Shown here piece by piece: positions 16,445 through 23,999 of a DNA stretch of 34,477 nucleotides. The position numbers were made by a program, and so were the translations under genes. The notes beneath the pieces were generated by a model that saw nothing but the letters and a program-made list of their open reading frames with translations, made no database searches and was not told the DNA's origin. Origin of the DNA: Gammaproteobacteria bacterium (GTDB lineage: Bacteria > Pseudomonadota > Gammaproteobacteria > Burkholderiales > Rhodocyclaceae); contig JAHJVE010000010.1 of assembly GCA_018828385.1 (NCBI GenBank), positions 1 to 34,477 on the forward strand, read 5' to 3'. Every line of letters begins with the position of its first letter. Position 1 is the first letter of the stretch.

Positions 16445-17329
16445 ATGAAAAATGAAAATGAGCCGGTGATTGTCGGGGCGGATACATCCGACAATATCCC
16501 TACGCTTTGTAGGGGTGACTACAAAGCGACACTCCCCCGCGACGCCCGTCTGCCGATCAATCGCTGCAATCTGCCGGCCGTCGTGCTGGGCGGTCTGACC
16601 TACCAGCAACATCCCAGCCCCCTGCTCCTCGACGGCGTTGCCGAACTGCACAGCGACCTGTTCCGGCGCCTCAATGCCGCTGCGCCGGAAGCCCGGGCCG
16701 AGGTCTTTCGCGATTACCTGACCATTCATTTCCAGCTCGAGTGGCCGGAGGAGATGGGATTGACCGGCCACAAGAAAGGCCGGGCCAAGGCCAATTACAT
16801 CCGGATGATTCGCGGCTGGAGCTTCGATTCGGACAGCCGCGAAGGCGCCGTGCTCAAGGGGTGGGTCGAATCCCGCTTCGGCCTGATGCCGCGCTACCAC
16901 GGCCAGCCCTTGCGCGATCCGGCGGGGGACGGCTATCAGCGCTACCAGGAAATGCGCTCGCACGGCCTGTACGGGACCAGTGCGCTCGAGGCCCAGCTCG
17001 ACCTGCTGTACACCTTCAGCCAGTTCGAACTGGCCCACCGCCACCATGGCACCCGGCACGTCACGCTCTACCGCGGCGTCAATCGCCTGGCCGACCACGA
17101 GGTGCTGGCCAGGGGGCAGGACGGACAGCACATCGTCCTGCTCAACAACCTCAATTCATTCACCTGCAGCCGCGACCGCGCCTGCGAATTCGGCGACTAC
17201 ATACTGGAAGTCAATATTCCGCTGACCAAGATCTTCTTCCAGTGCGGCCTGCTGCCCGGTGTGCTGCAGGGCGAGGATGAGTTCCTGGTGATCGGCGGCG
17301 TGGTCAATGTCACGTTGTCGACAATCTGA
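16445..17329 (+). CDS. draT: NAD+-dinitrogenase-reductase ADP-ribosyltransferase DraT
   Basis: DraT transfers ADP-ribose from NAD+ to an arginine of NifH and so switches nitrogenase off when ammonium or darkness/energy stress is sensed. The 294-residue product carries the family's conserved opening LPINRCNLPAVVLGGLTYQQHPSPLLLDGVAELH (from about residue 36), later HLTLYRGVNRL-type sequence (HVTLYRGVNRLADHEVL), LNNLNSFTCSRDRACEFGDYILEVNIPLTKIFFQ and a C-terminal GEDEFLVIGG. ATG 16445 is the first start; a GTG at 16466 is possible. The two NifA sites for nifH fall within its first 27 codons. No draG is present downstream; a terminator follows 53 nt after the stop. Confidence 0.92.
   Translation: MKNENEPVIVGADTSDNIPTLCRGDYKATLPRDARLPINRCNLPAVVLGGLTYQQHPSPLLLDGVAELHSDLFRRLNAAAPEARAEVFRDYLTIHFQLEWPEEMGLTGHKKGRAKANYIRMIRGWSFDSDSREGAVLKGWVESRFGLMPRYHGQPLRDPAGDGYQRYQEMRSHGLYGTSALEAQLDLLYTFSQFELAHRHHGTRHVTLYRGVNRLADHEVLARGQDGQHIVLLNNLNSFTCSRDRACEFGDYILEVNIPLTKIFFQCGLLPGVLQGEDEFLVIGGVVNVTLSTI
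16471..16486 (-). promoter_or_regulatory. NifA upstream activator sequence 1 for nifH
   Basis: TGT-CGGGGCGGAT-ACA fits TGT-N10-ACA and is centred about 95 nt upstream of the predicted nifH start. It lies within draT codons 9-14 if draT begins at 16445. Confidence 0.8.
16508..16523 (-). promoter_or_regulatory. NifA upstream activator sequence 2 for nifH
   Basis: TGT-AGGGGTGACT-ACA, within the longer palindrome CTTTGTAG...CTACAAAG, is the stronger of the two sites and is centred about 132 nt upstream of the predicted nifH start. It too lies inside the draT reading frame. Confidence 0.85.
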
Positions 17330-17381
17330 CGTCCGGGCTGTTGCCGGCGACGTCCTCCCGGGGCGCGCCGCGGAAATGTAG

Positions 17382-17411
17382 ACAGGCACCGCGCGGTGCC
17401 TGTTCTTTTTT
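17382..17411 (+). terminator. Rho-independent terminator after draT
   Basis: ACAGGCACC and GGTGCCTGT form a 9-bp stem around GCGC, followed by TCTTTTTT. It separates draT from the tmo operon. The remainder of the 339-nt gap holds the dispersed 39-nt element and a tod-box-like site, listed separately. Confidence 0.9.
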
Positions 17412-17454
17412 GCGGCTGGTGGGCCGTGCGGCCGGGCGATGGCAGCCGGCACTC

Positions 17455-17493
17455 ATTTCAATTTTGGCCATTTTTTCCGGTTGACCGTAGCAA
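17455..17493 (+). repeat. Dispersed 39-nt element, copy A
   Basis: The copy begins ATTTCAATTTTGGCCA, continues through the core TTTTTTCCGGTTGACCGTAG and ends CAA. It differs at two positions from the copy at 27700 and at two from that at 30651. The CGGT-TG-ACCG part is a short inverted repeat. It lies in the draT-tmoA gap. Confidence 0.85.
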
Positions 17494-17509
17494 TCGTCCG
17501 GCCGGGCTT

Positions 17510-17525
17510 CTAAACCAAAGTCTAA
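17510..17525 (+). promoter_or_regulatory. tod-box-like site upstream of tmoA
   Basis: CTAAAC-CAAA-GTCTAA resembles the pseudopalindromic box bound by TodT/TmoT (ATAAAC-N4-GTTTAT), with three base changes. It lies about 150 nt ahead of the tmoA start, and a TmoT-like regulator is encoded downstream of the operon. I could not place a -10/-35 pair with confidence. Confidence 0.45.
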
Positions 17526-17668
17526 TAGCCCGCCTCTTTCTTCCCTTGTAACTTTAGCCCCATGCGGAATCTCGATATTTTTCAATTTGCCGCGTGACCT
17601 GGCGACAGAGATCGCTTTGATTCGGGAAGTGCGGGATCCCCGATCCTGCTACAAAGAAGGAGACATAG

Positions 17669-19174
17669 ATGGCTGTACTCAACAGAATGGACTGGTATGA
17701 CCTGGCCAGGACCACGAACTGGACCCCCACGTATGTAACGGAAGACGAACTGTTTCCGCCGCTGATGTCGGGCGCTTTCGGCTTGCCCCAGGATGCCTGG
17801 GAAAAATACGACGAGCCTTACAAACAGACCTATCCGGAATACGTCAAAGTCCAGCGCGACAAGGATGCCGGTGCCTATTCGGTGAAGGCCGCGCTGGAAC
17901 GCAGCCGCATTTTCGAAAATGCCGATCCGGGCTGGAAGTCGGTGATGAAGGCCCACTACGGCGCCATCGCCCGCGGCGAATACGCTGCCGCCAGCGCCGA
18001 GGCCCGCATGATGCGCTTCTCCAAGGCACCGGGCATGCGCAACATGTCCACGCTGGGTTGTCTGGATGAAATCCGCCACGGCCAGATGCAGCTGTATTTC
18101 CCGCACGAGCACGTCTCGAAGGACCGCCAGATGGACTGGGCCTTCAAGGCCTACGACACCAACGAATGGGGCATGATCGCGGCGCGTCACTTCTTCGACG
18201 ACATCATGATGACGCGTGACGCGATCAGCGTTTCCATCATGCTGACCTTCAGCTTCGAGACCGGCTTCACCAACATGCAGTTCCTCGGCCTCGCCGCCGA
18301 TGCCGCCGAAGCCGGCGACCACACCTTCGCCAACCTGATCTCCAGCATCCAGACCGATGAGTCGCGTCACGCCCAGATCGGCGGCCCGGCCCTCAAGGTC
18401 TTGATCGAAAACGGCCAGAAGGCCGAGGCGCAAAAGCGCGTCGACATCGCCGTCTGGGGCGCCTGGAAGCTCTTCTCGGTGCTGACCGGTCCGATCATGG
18501 ACTACTACACCCCGCTTGAGCATCGCAAACAGTCGTTCAAGGAATTCATGGAGGAATGGATCGTCGCCCAGTTCGAGCGTGCCCTGACCGATATGGGCCT
18601 CGACCTGCCCTGGTACTGGGACATCTTCCTCAAGGACCTGAGCGAAACCCACCACGGCATGCACATGGGTTCCTACTTCTGGCGTCCGACCGTCTGGTGG
18701 AATCCGGCGGCCGGCGTAACACCCGACGAGCGGGCCTGGCTCGAAGAGAAATACCCCGGCTGGAACGACACCTGGGGCCAGTGCTGGGACGTCATCATCG
18801 ACAACGTCGTCGACGGCAACATGGCCATGGCCTATCCGGAAACCCTGCCTTACGTCTGCAACATGTGCCAGCTGCCGATTCTCGGCACGCCGGGCAAGGG
18901 CTGGAACGTCAAGGACTACCCGCTGGAATACAACGGCCGCCTCTATCACTTCGGTTCGGAAGTCGACCGCTGGTGCTTCGAGCAGGAGCCGGAGCGTTAC
19001 GCCGGCCACCTGAGCATCGTCGACCGTTTCCTGGCCGGCATGATCCAGCCGATGGACCTCGGTGGCGCCCTCAACTACATGAATCTCGCGCCGGGCGAGT
19101 GTGGCGACGACGCCCACAACTACGCCTGGGCCGAGGTGTACCGCGCCCTGCGGGCAGAGAAAAAGGCGAGCTGA
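17669..19174 (+). CDS. tmoA: Toluene/benzene monooxygenase hydroxylase alpha subunit TmoA
   Basis: This is the diiron subunit of a four-component aromatic monooxygenase that hydroxylates toluene or benzene with O2. The 501-residue sequence has all diiron ligands at the TmoA positions: E104, E134 and H137 (DEIRH), E197 (SFETGF), E231 and H234 (DESRH). T201 is also kept. Pocket residues I100, G103, A107, Q141, F176, F196 and F205 equal those of toluene-4-monooxygenase, whereas o-xylene-type enzymes differ at 103. ATG 17669 follows AAGGAGACATAG. It opens the tmoABCDEF operon. Regiospecificity for the natural substrate is not certain from sequence alone. Confidence 0.96.
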   Translation: MAVLNRMDWYDLARTTNWTPTYVTEDELFPPLMSGAFGLPQDAWEKYDEPYKQTYPEYVKVQRDKDAGAYSVKAALERSRIFENADPGWKSVMKAHYGAIARGEYAAASAEARMMRFSKAPGMRNMSTLGCLDEIRHGQMQLYFPHEHVSKDRQMDWAFKAYDTNEWGMIAARHFFDDIMMTRDAISVSIMLTFSFETGFTNMQFLGLAADAAEAGDHTFANLISSIQTDESRHAQIGGPALKVLIENGQKAEAQKRVDIAVWGAWKLFSVLTGPIMDYYTPLEHRKQSFKEFMEEWIVAQFERALTDMGLDLPWYWDIFLKDLSETHHGMHMGSYFWRPTVWWNPAAGVTPDERAWLEEKYPGWNDTWGQCWDVIIDNVVDGNMAMAYPETLPYVCNMCQLPILGTPGKGWNVKDYPLEYNGRLYHFGSEVDRWCFEQEPERYAGHLSIVDRFLAGMIQPMDLGGALNYMNLAPGECGDDAHNYAWAEVYRALRAEKKAS

Positions 19175-19240
19175 TCACAGCCAGCCATGCAAGCCGGCGT
19201 CTGCGGGCGCCGCTTCCAAACAATTGAGGAGATTTCAAAG

Positions 19241-19507
19241 ATGGCGTTGTTTCCAATCACTTCCAACTTCGAAGGCGACTTCGTGCTGCAACTGGTCGCG
19301 GTCGACAGCGAATGCACCATGGACGAGGTGGCTGCCGCCGCCGCCGTGCATTCGGTCGGCCGGCGTGTCCGGGCGCGGCCGGGGCAGATCATGCGTGTTC
19401 GCCGCCAGGGTAGCGAAGACTTTCTGCCGCGCAGCATGCGGGTTTCCGAGTCCGGCCTGAAGCCGACCGAAACCGTCGAAATCATCTGGGAGGCACCCAA
19501 GCACTAA
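19241..19507 (+). CDS. tmoB: Monooxygenase hydroxylase gamma subunit TmoB
   Basis: The 88-residue protein is the small ubiquitin-fold gamma subunit of the (alpha-beta-gamma)2 hydroxylase. It begins MALFPITSNFEGDFVLQLVAVDSECTMDEVAAAAAVHSVGRRV and continues RPGQIMRVRRQGSEDFLPRSMRVSESGLKPTETVEIIW, matching TmoB/TbuU in length and sequence pattern. ATG 19241 follows GAGGAGATTTCAAAG. It lies 66 nt after tmoA. The upstream in-frame start at 19187 is unlikely because it lacks a site and would add foreign sequence. Confidence 0.94.
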   Translation: MALFPITSNFEGDFVLQLVAVDSECTMDEVAAAAAVHSVGRRVRARPGQIMRVRRQGSEDFLPRSMRVSESGLKPTETVEIIWEAPKH

Positions 19508-19532
19508 GTGCTTGCGGCGTCGCCACGCGAAA

Positions 19533-19560
19533 CAGGAATCAGGAGTCAGGAGTCAGGAAT
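19533..19560 (+). repeat. Four tandem CAGGA(A/G)T repeats over the tmoC start
   Basis: Four consecutive 7-bp units (CAGGAAT, CAGGAGT, CAGGAGT, CAGGAAT) run directly into the tmoC start codon; the last unit supplies AT of ATG at 19559. The inner units each contain AGGAG, one of them 6 nt from the start, so the array doubles as the ribosome binding site. Confidence 0.8.
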
Positions 19561-19894
19561 GAGTTTCACAAAGGTATGCACGCTGGACGACATCTGGGAG
19601 GGGGAAATGGAGTCCTTCGATGTCAATGGCCATGAAATCGTGCTGGTCTGCGCCGAGGGGGGCGATATCAAGGCTTTCCAGGGCATCTGCCCGCATCAGG
19701 ATATTTCCCTGAGCGAAGGGAGCTTTGACGGCAAGAAGATCGTTTGCCGGGCCCACCTCTGGCAGTTCAACGCCTGCAACGGCAAGGGCATCAATCCCGA
19801 CGACTGCGCCCTGGCCGAATACCCGGTCAAGGTGGAGGGCGACGATGTGCTGGTCAGGACGGAAGGCATCGAACCTTTGTTTGCCCATACCTGA
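19559..19894 (+). CDS. tmoC: Rieske ferredoxin TmoC
   Basis: TmoC carries electrons from the reductase TmoF to the hydroxylase. The 111-residue protein has Rieske [2Fe-2S] ligands C44/H46 (CPHQDI) and C63/H66 (CRAHLWQF), that is CxH and CxxH with 16 residues between. Surrounding sequence ([27 protein letters not shown]) is like T4MO ferredoxin, whose length is nearly the same. ATG 19559 follows a tandem array of AGGAG-containing units and is preferred over the upstream frame at 19508, which reads through that array. It lies between tmoB and tmoD. Confidence 0.95.
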   Translation: MSFTKVCTLDDIWEGEMESFDVNGHEIVLVCAEGGDIKAFQGICPHQDISLSEGSFDGKKIVCRAHLWQFNACNGKGINPDDCALAEYPVKVEGDDVLVRTEGIEPLFAHT

Positions 19895-19928
19895 CCGGCT
19901 TCCTCCACTAATTAAAAGGATGAATCGC

Positions 19929-20369
19929 ATGGGTATTTTGAATTGGCTGGGGAACTTGCTGGGCGGCGGACAAGCGCAGCCGGAACTGGCTTGCCCTTCC
20001 GGAGTGGCCGGCAGCATTGGTGCACCGGACTTGAAAGAAATCGAGGAGAAAAAAATGAGTACCACCAGTTCCGCGCAGGCTTATCACAACAATCTGGTCG
20101 GCCCGGTCATGCGCGCCGGTGACCTGGCCATGGCGGTCATCGAGGCCGCCAGGGTCGACAACCCGGGCAAGGAAGTCTTTGTCGAGGACAAGCGCGCCTA
20201 CATCCGCATCCATACCGAACACGAGATGGTCCTGCACCGCGCCACCATTGAAGAAGAGCTGGGCCGCCCGTTCAAGATGAACGATCTGGAAGTCGACCTG
20301 AGTTCCTTCGCCGGCCAGATCGAAAGCGGTGACAACGCTATCCGCTTCTATTTCACGAAAAAGATGTAA
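19929..20369 (+). CDS. tmoD: Monooxygenase effector TmoD, possibly with N-terminal extension
   Basis: TmoD is the cofactorless effector that binds the hydroxylase and couples electron transfer to oxidation. The conserved protein starts at ATG 20055 (MSTTSSAQAYHNNLVGPVMRAGDLAMAVIEAARVDNPGKE), 104 residues, with GAGGAGAAAAAA ahead of it. The same frame is open upstream without a stop to ATG 19929, itself preceded by AAAAGG at good spacing. That start would add 42 residues, MGILNWLGNLLGGGQAQPELACPSG and a charged linker, and fill the otherwise 160-nt gap after tmoC. I give the longer range; the shorter form (20055-20369) is the certain core, and both may be made. Confidence 0.8.
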   Translation: MGILNWLGNLLGGGQAQPELACPSGVAGSIGAPDLKEIEEKKMSTTSSAQAYHNNLVGPVMRAGDLAMAVIEAARVDNPGKEVFVEDKRAYIRIHTEHEMVLHRATIEEELGRPFKMNDLEVDLSSFAGQIESGDNAIRFYFTKKM

Positions 20370-20422
20370 GGGCGGCCCGAGCGCAATCGGCCAGCCAAAA
20401 CCAAAAAATCTAGGAGACAAGA

Positions 20423-21409
20423 ATGTCCGAAACCCAAGTACTCAAGCCGCTCAAGACCTGGAGCCATCTCGCCGCCCGCCGTCGCAAGCCGAGCGAATAC
20501 GAGATCGTCAGCGCCAATCTGCACTACAACGACAAGCGCCCCGACTCGCCCTATGAGCTGTCGCCGACCATGTTCATGAACGAGTGGTACAAGAAGAACA
20601 CCTTCGGTACCGCCCTCAAGCACCCGGACTGGAATGCCTTCCGCGACCCGGAAGAAGTCGTCTATCGCACCTACAACATGATGCAGGATGGCCAGGAAAC
20701 CTACGTCTTCGGCCTCTTCGACCAGTTCAACCAGCGCGAACACGACACCGCCCTCGACCCGCGCTGGGCCGGCACGCTGGCCCGTTTCTACACCCCATCC
20801 CGCTACCTGTTCCATACCGTCCAGATGGCTTCGGCCTACGTCGGTCAGGTCTCGCCGGCCAGCACCATCACCAACTGCAACTATTTCCAGATGGCCGACA
20901 GCTTCCGCTGGCTCAGCCACACCGCCTACCGCACCAAGGAACTGTCCCTGGCCTTCCCGGACAAGGGTTTTGCCGTCGATGAACGCACCTACTGGGAAAC
21001 CGATCCGGTCTGGCAGGGCTTCCGCGAACTCATGGAAAAGGCGATGACCGTTTGGGATTGGGGCGAGGCAATTGTCGTCCTCAACCTGGTCGCCAAGCCG
21101 GCCATCGATGAAGCCGTGCTGCGCAAGCTCGGTGAATCGGCCCGCCACAACGGCGACACCCTGCTCGGGCTGGTCACCGATGCCCAGCTGATCGATTCGG
21201 CGCGTCATCGCCGGTGGATTTCAGCCATGGTCAAGATGGCGCTCGAAACCCCGGGCAACCTGGAGCTGATCCAGGGCTGGATCGCCAAATGGGAGCCGCT
21301 GGCCGACAAGGCTATCGATGCCTATTGCGCAACCCTGCCCGACGTGGCCGGTGGTGCCGGCGCAGCCAAGGCCGCAACGCGCGACTTCCGCCGTTCGCTC
21401 GGCCTGTAA
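20423..21409 (+). CDS. tmoE: Monooxygenase hydroxylase beta subunit TmoE
   Basis: TmoE is the beta chain of the hydroxylase: related in fold to TmoA but without diiron ligands, it supports the dimer core. The 328-residue product begins SETQVLKPLKTWSHLAARRRKPSEYEIVSANLHYN, followed by RFYTPSRYLFHTVQMASAYVGQVSPASTITNCNYFQMADSFRWLSHTAYRTKEL, typical of the T4MO/TbuA2 beta subunits. ATG 20423 follows CTAGGAGACAAGA. The final 20 residues are Ala/Gly-rich. It lies 53 nt after tmoD; a large stem-loop follows before tmoF. Confidence 0.95.
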   Translation: MSETQVLKPLKTWSHLAARRRKPSEYEIVSANLHYNDKRPDSPYELSPTMFMNEWYKKNTFGTALKHPDWNAFRDPEEVVYRTYNMMQDGQETYVFGLFDQFNQREHDTALDPRWAGTLARFYTPSRYLFHTVQMASAYVGQVSPASTITNCNYFQMADSFRWLSHTAYRTKELSLAFPDKGFAVDERTYWETDPVWQGFRELMEKAMTVWDWGEAIVVLNLVAKPAIDEAVLRKLGESARHNGDTLLGLVTDAQLIDSARHRRWISAMVKMALETPGNLELIQGWIAKWEPLADKAIDAYCATLPDVAGGAGAAKAATRDFRRSLGL

Positions 21410-21423
21410 TCGTCAAGCAACCT

Positions 21424-21464
21424 GAGTTTGGCCGGCGCCAGCGGTGCCGGTGCTGGCCAAACTC
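21424..21464 (+). other. Large stem-loop between tmoE and tmoF
   Basis: GAGTTTGGCC pairs perfectly with GGCCAAACTC, and the inner GGCGCC/GGTGCT extends the stem with one mismatch and a wobble pair around a 9-nt loop. It fills most of the 75-nt tmoE-tmoF gap. No run of T follows, so it is more likely an attenuator or mRNA stabiliser than a full terminator. Confidence 0.7.
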
Positions 21465-21484
21465 GACCTCATATTTGTACTGCC

Positions 21485-22501
21485 ATGACCAAACCAACTA
21501 TCCGGAATGAGAAAGACGGCTCCGTCTGCACGCAGGAAGATGGCGACACCATCCTGCGCGCAGCCTTGCGGGCCGGGCTGGGCTTGTCGTATGAGTGCAA
21601 CTCGGGTGGCTGCGGCGGCTGCAAGTTCGAGCTCCTCGAGGGCGAAGTCGAGACGCTATGGGCCGATGCGCCCGGCCTGACCGAGCGCGACCGCAAGCGC
21701 GGCCGGCATCTCGCCTGCCAGTGCCGGGCGCGTGGCCCGGTCAGCATCAAGGCGGCGACGGCAGATGAATATCGGCCCAAGATTGTGCCCAAACGACAGC
21801 GCGCCCACTTGATCGGCACGCGGGACATCACGCACGACATCCGCGAATTCCGCTTTCGCTCGGAGGACGATGCCGAGTTCCTGCCCGGTCAGTTCGCCAT
21901 GCTCGATTTGCCCGGCCTTACCGCTTCGCGCGCCTATTCGCTGTCGAACACAGCCAATGAAAAGCGCGAGTGGCATTTCCAGATTCGCCGTGTCCTGCAT
22001 GGCCACGGAACCCACGTATTTTTCGAAAAACTGGCCGAGGGTGACGAGATCGGTCTCGATGGCCCCTACGGTGTCGCCTACCTGCGCACCGAATCGCCGC
22101 GCGACATTGTCTGCGTGGCGGGTGGCTCCGGCCTGGCGCCGATGATTTCGCTGGCCCGCGGCGCCGCCGAGGCCGGGTTGCTGGCCGACCGAAAGCTGTA
22201 TTTTTTCTACGGCGCACGCACGCCACGCGATGTCTGCGGCGAGGAAATGCTGCGCGTCCTTGCCGGCTTCGGCGACCGCATCGTTTATATCCCGGTCGTT
22301 TCGTTGCCCGGCGACAACGGCGACTGGCATGGCGAGACCGGTTTCGTGCACGACGCCGTCGCTCGAGCCCTGCCAGCCGAACTGGCGAGCTACGAGTTCT
22401 ACTTCGCCGGGCCGCCGCCGATGACCCAGGCCTTGCAGGAACTGCTCATGGTCGGCCACAAGGTGCCTTTCGAGCAGATCCATTTCGACCGCTTCTTTTG
22501 A
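21485..22501 (+). CDS. tmoF: Monooxygenase NADH reductase TmoF
   Basis: TmoF passes electrons from NADH through FAD and a plant-type [2Fe-2S] cluster to the Rieske ferredoxin. The 338-residue protein has the N-terminal ferredoxin domain with CNSGGCGGC...C (YECNSGGCGGCKFELLEG, then LACQC). An FAD-binding barrel follows with RAYSLSN near residue 155, and a nucleotide domain with GGSGLAPMISLA, ending in FAGPPPMTQALQELLMVGHKVPFEQIHFDRFF like other TmoF/TbuC reductases. ATG 21485 has no clear ribosome binding site, and the preceding stem-loop may affect its translation. It closes the tmoABCDEF unit. Confidence 0.95.
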   Translation: MTKPTIRNEKDGSVCTQEDGDTILRAALRAGLGLSYECNSGGCGGCKFELLEGEVETLWADAPGLTERDRKRGRHLACQCRARGPVSIKAATADEYRPKIVPKRQRAHLIGTRDITHDIREFRFRSEDDAEFLPGQFAMLDLPGLTASRAYSLSNTANEKREWHFQIRRVLHGHGTHVFFEKLAEGDEIGLDGPYGVAYLRTESPRDIVCVAGGSGLAPMISLARGAAEAGLLADRKLYFFYGARTPRDVCGEEMLRVLAGFGDRIVYIPVVSLPGDNGDWHGETGFVHDAVARALPAELASYEFYFAGPPPMTQALQELLMVGHKVPFEQIHFDRFF

Positions 22502-22570
22502 CGTGCGCTTCATACCGCTAACACCGGGGATTCAAAGTTTTACATTCCAACAACAGAGGAGATGACGGGG

Positions 22571-23947
22571 ATGACGACAAGAAAAATCGTTGTATCGGCG
22601 CTGGTTTCGGCGCTGGCTGGAGGGCCTCAACTGGCCCAGGCGACCGATGTTTTTCGCCTTGAGGGTTTCGGTGCCGTATCGCGCGCCATGGGCGGCACGG
22701 CCGTCGCCCATGACGTCGGCCCGGCCGGCATGATGACCAATCCGGCCACGCTGTCGCTGATGCCGGACGGCGACCAGGCCATGATTGGTCTGGATCTGGT
22801 GACGACGGATATCAAGGTCACCAACAAGGCGACCGGTGAAAGCGTTTCTTCCGATACCCACTCCAACAACCGCGGCCCGTATGTCGCACCCGAGGCAGCG
22901 TTCACCAAACGGCAAGGCGCCTGGTCCTTCGGCGTCGGCGCTTTCGCGCAGGGCGGACTGGGTACCGAATACGGGAATAACAGTTTCCTGTCCAGCGCCA
23001 CCGGCGGGCTGGCGACCGGGCTCGATAATTCGAGCCGCTTGCTGGTGCTGAACATCCCCTTCGCGGCCAGTTTTCGAGTCACCGACAAGTTGACCGTAGG
23101 TGGCAGCGTCGATGCGATGTGGCAGGGCCTCAATCTCGATTTGCTGCTCGGTGCTGATCAGGTCGGCAGCCTGATCGGTGCCGGACGGGCCACTGGTTCG
23201 CTGGTCGGGGCCTTGGGCGGCTTGCCGGACCTGCGCGGAGCGCATTTCAGCCTGACCAAGGACAAGTTTTTGGCCAGTGGCGTCGATGCCTGGGGCTATG
23301 GCGGCAAATTGGGGATGACCTACCGGGCCACGCCGGAAACCATCCTGGGCGCCTCCTACACGATCAAGAGCCAGATGAACGACATGGAAGGTCAGGCAAC
23401 GCTGACGGCCATCGATGCTGTCGCCGGCCAGATTGCCTTTGCCGGGAAAATCCAGATCAAGGATTTCCAGATGCCCTCCCACGTTGATCTGGGTATCAGC
23501 CACCGCCTGACCCCGCAATGGACATTGGCAGCCGACGTGTCGCGGGTCTTCTGGAAAGACGTGATGAAGGACATCAAGGTTGCCTTTGTCGCCGATGCCG
23601 GGGGCGACATCAACATCCTCCTGCCGCAGGACTACAAGGATCAGACTATCGTCTCCATGGGGGCTGCCTATGAGGTCAGCGATAGCCTGACGGTACGCGG
23701 CGGTTTGCGTTTTGCCAGCCAGGCACTGCAGTCCTCGACGCTGTTTGCGGTGATCCCGGCAACCCCGAGAAAGCATCTGTCGGCCGGTTTTACCTATGCC
23801 TTCTCGAAACAGAGCAAACTTGATTTTGCCTATTCCCACGCCTTCAAGGAAACCATGGACAACACCAGTCTGCCGAACACCTCTGCCCCGATCCAGGTAA
23901 CGCATGCCCAGAACAACGCGACCCTGAATTTCCGCTACAGCTTCTAA
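22571..23947 (+). CDS. Outer-membrane aromatic hydrocarbon channel, TodX/TbuX (FadL) type
   Basis: FadL-family beta-barrels let hydrophobic molecules through the outer membrane; TodX, TmoX and TbuX do so for toluene. The 458-residue product starts with a signal peptide (MTTRKIVVSALVSALAGGPQLAQA, cleavage before TDVF), then the family's FRLEGFGAVSRAMGGTAVAHDVGPAGMMTNPATLSLM. It has alternating beta-strand sequence and a C-terminal strand ending in an aromatic residue (ATLNFRYSF). I chose ATG 22571 because AGAGGAG lies 9 nt ahead; ATG 22562 would abut that site. It lies 69 nt after tmoF and ends at a strong terminator, so it is probably the last gene of the tmo operon. Confidence 0.9.
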   Translation: MTTRKIVVSALVSALAGGPQLAQATDVFRLEGFGAVSRAMGGTAVAHDVGPAGMMTNPATLSLMPDGDQAMIGLDLVTTDIKVTNKATGESVSSDTHSNNRGPYVAPEAAFTKRQGAWSFGVGAFAQGGLGTEYGNNSFLSSATGGLATGLDNSSRLLVLNIPFAASFRVTDKLTVGGSVDAMWQGLNLDLLLGADQVGSLIGAGRATGSLVGALGGLPDLRGAHFSLTKDKFLASGVDAWGYGGKLGMTYRATPETILGASYTIKSQMNDMEGQATLTAIDAVAGQIAFAGKIQIKDFQMPSHVDLGISHRLTPQWTLAADVSRVFWKDVMKDIKVAFVADAGGDINILLPQDYKDQTIVSMGAAYEVSDSLTVRGGLRFASQALQSSTLFAVIPATPRKHLSAGFTYAFSKQSKLDFAYSHAFKETMDNTSLPNTSAPIQVTHAQNNATLNFRYSF

Positions 23948-23974
23948 CGGTTTACCCATCCTCCGATGGTTTTT

Positions 23975-23999
23975 GGCGAGTTTTTAACTCGCCTTTTTT
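23975..23999 (+). terminator. Rho-independent terminator after the tmo operon
   Basis: GGCGAGTT and AACTCGCC form an 8-bp stem with a TTT loop, followed by six T. It separates the channel gene from the sensor kinase gene, which therefore needs its own promoter. A weak candidate is TATAGT at 24068-24073, without a good -35. Confidence 0.9.

Noticed and set aside
23089..23101. GTTGACCGTAG inside the channel gene as another repeat copy
   Set aside because: Only about 11-12 bases match, without the T-run or left half; it is explained by the codons for K-L-T-V-G.
22532..23959. 475-codon open frame antisense to the TodX-like channel gene
   Set aside because: The sense strand encodes a signal peptide and FadL motifs; the antisense product resembles nothing.
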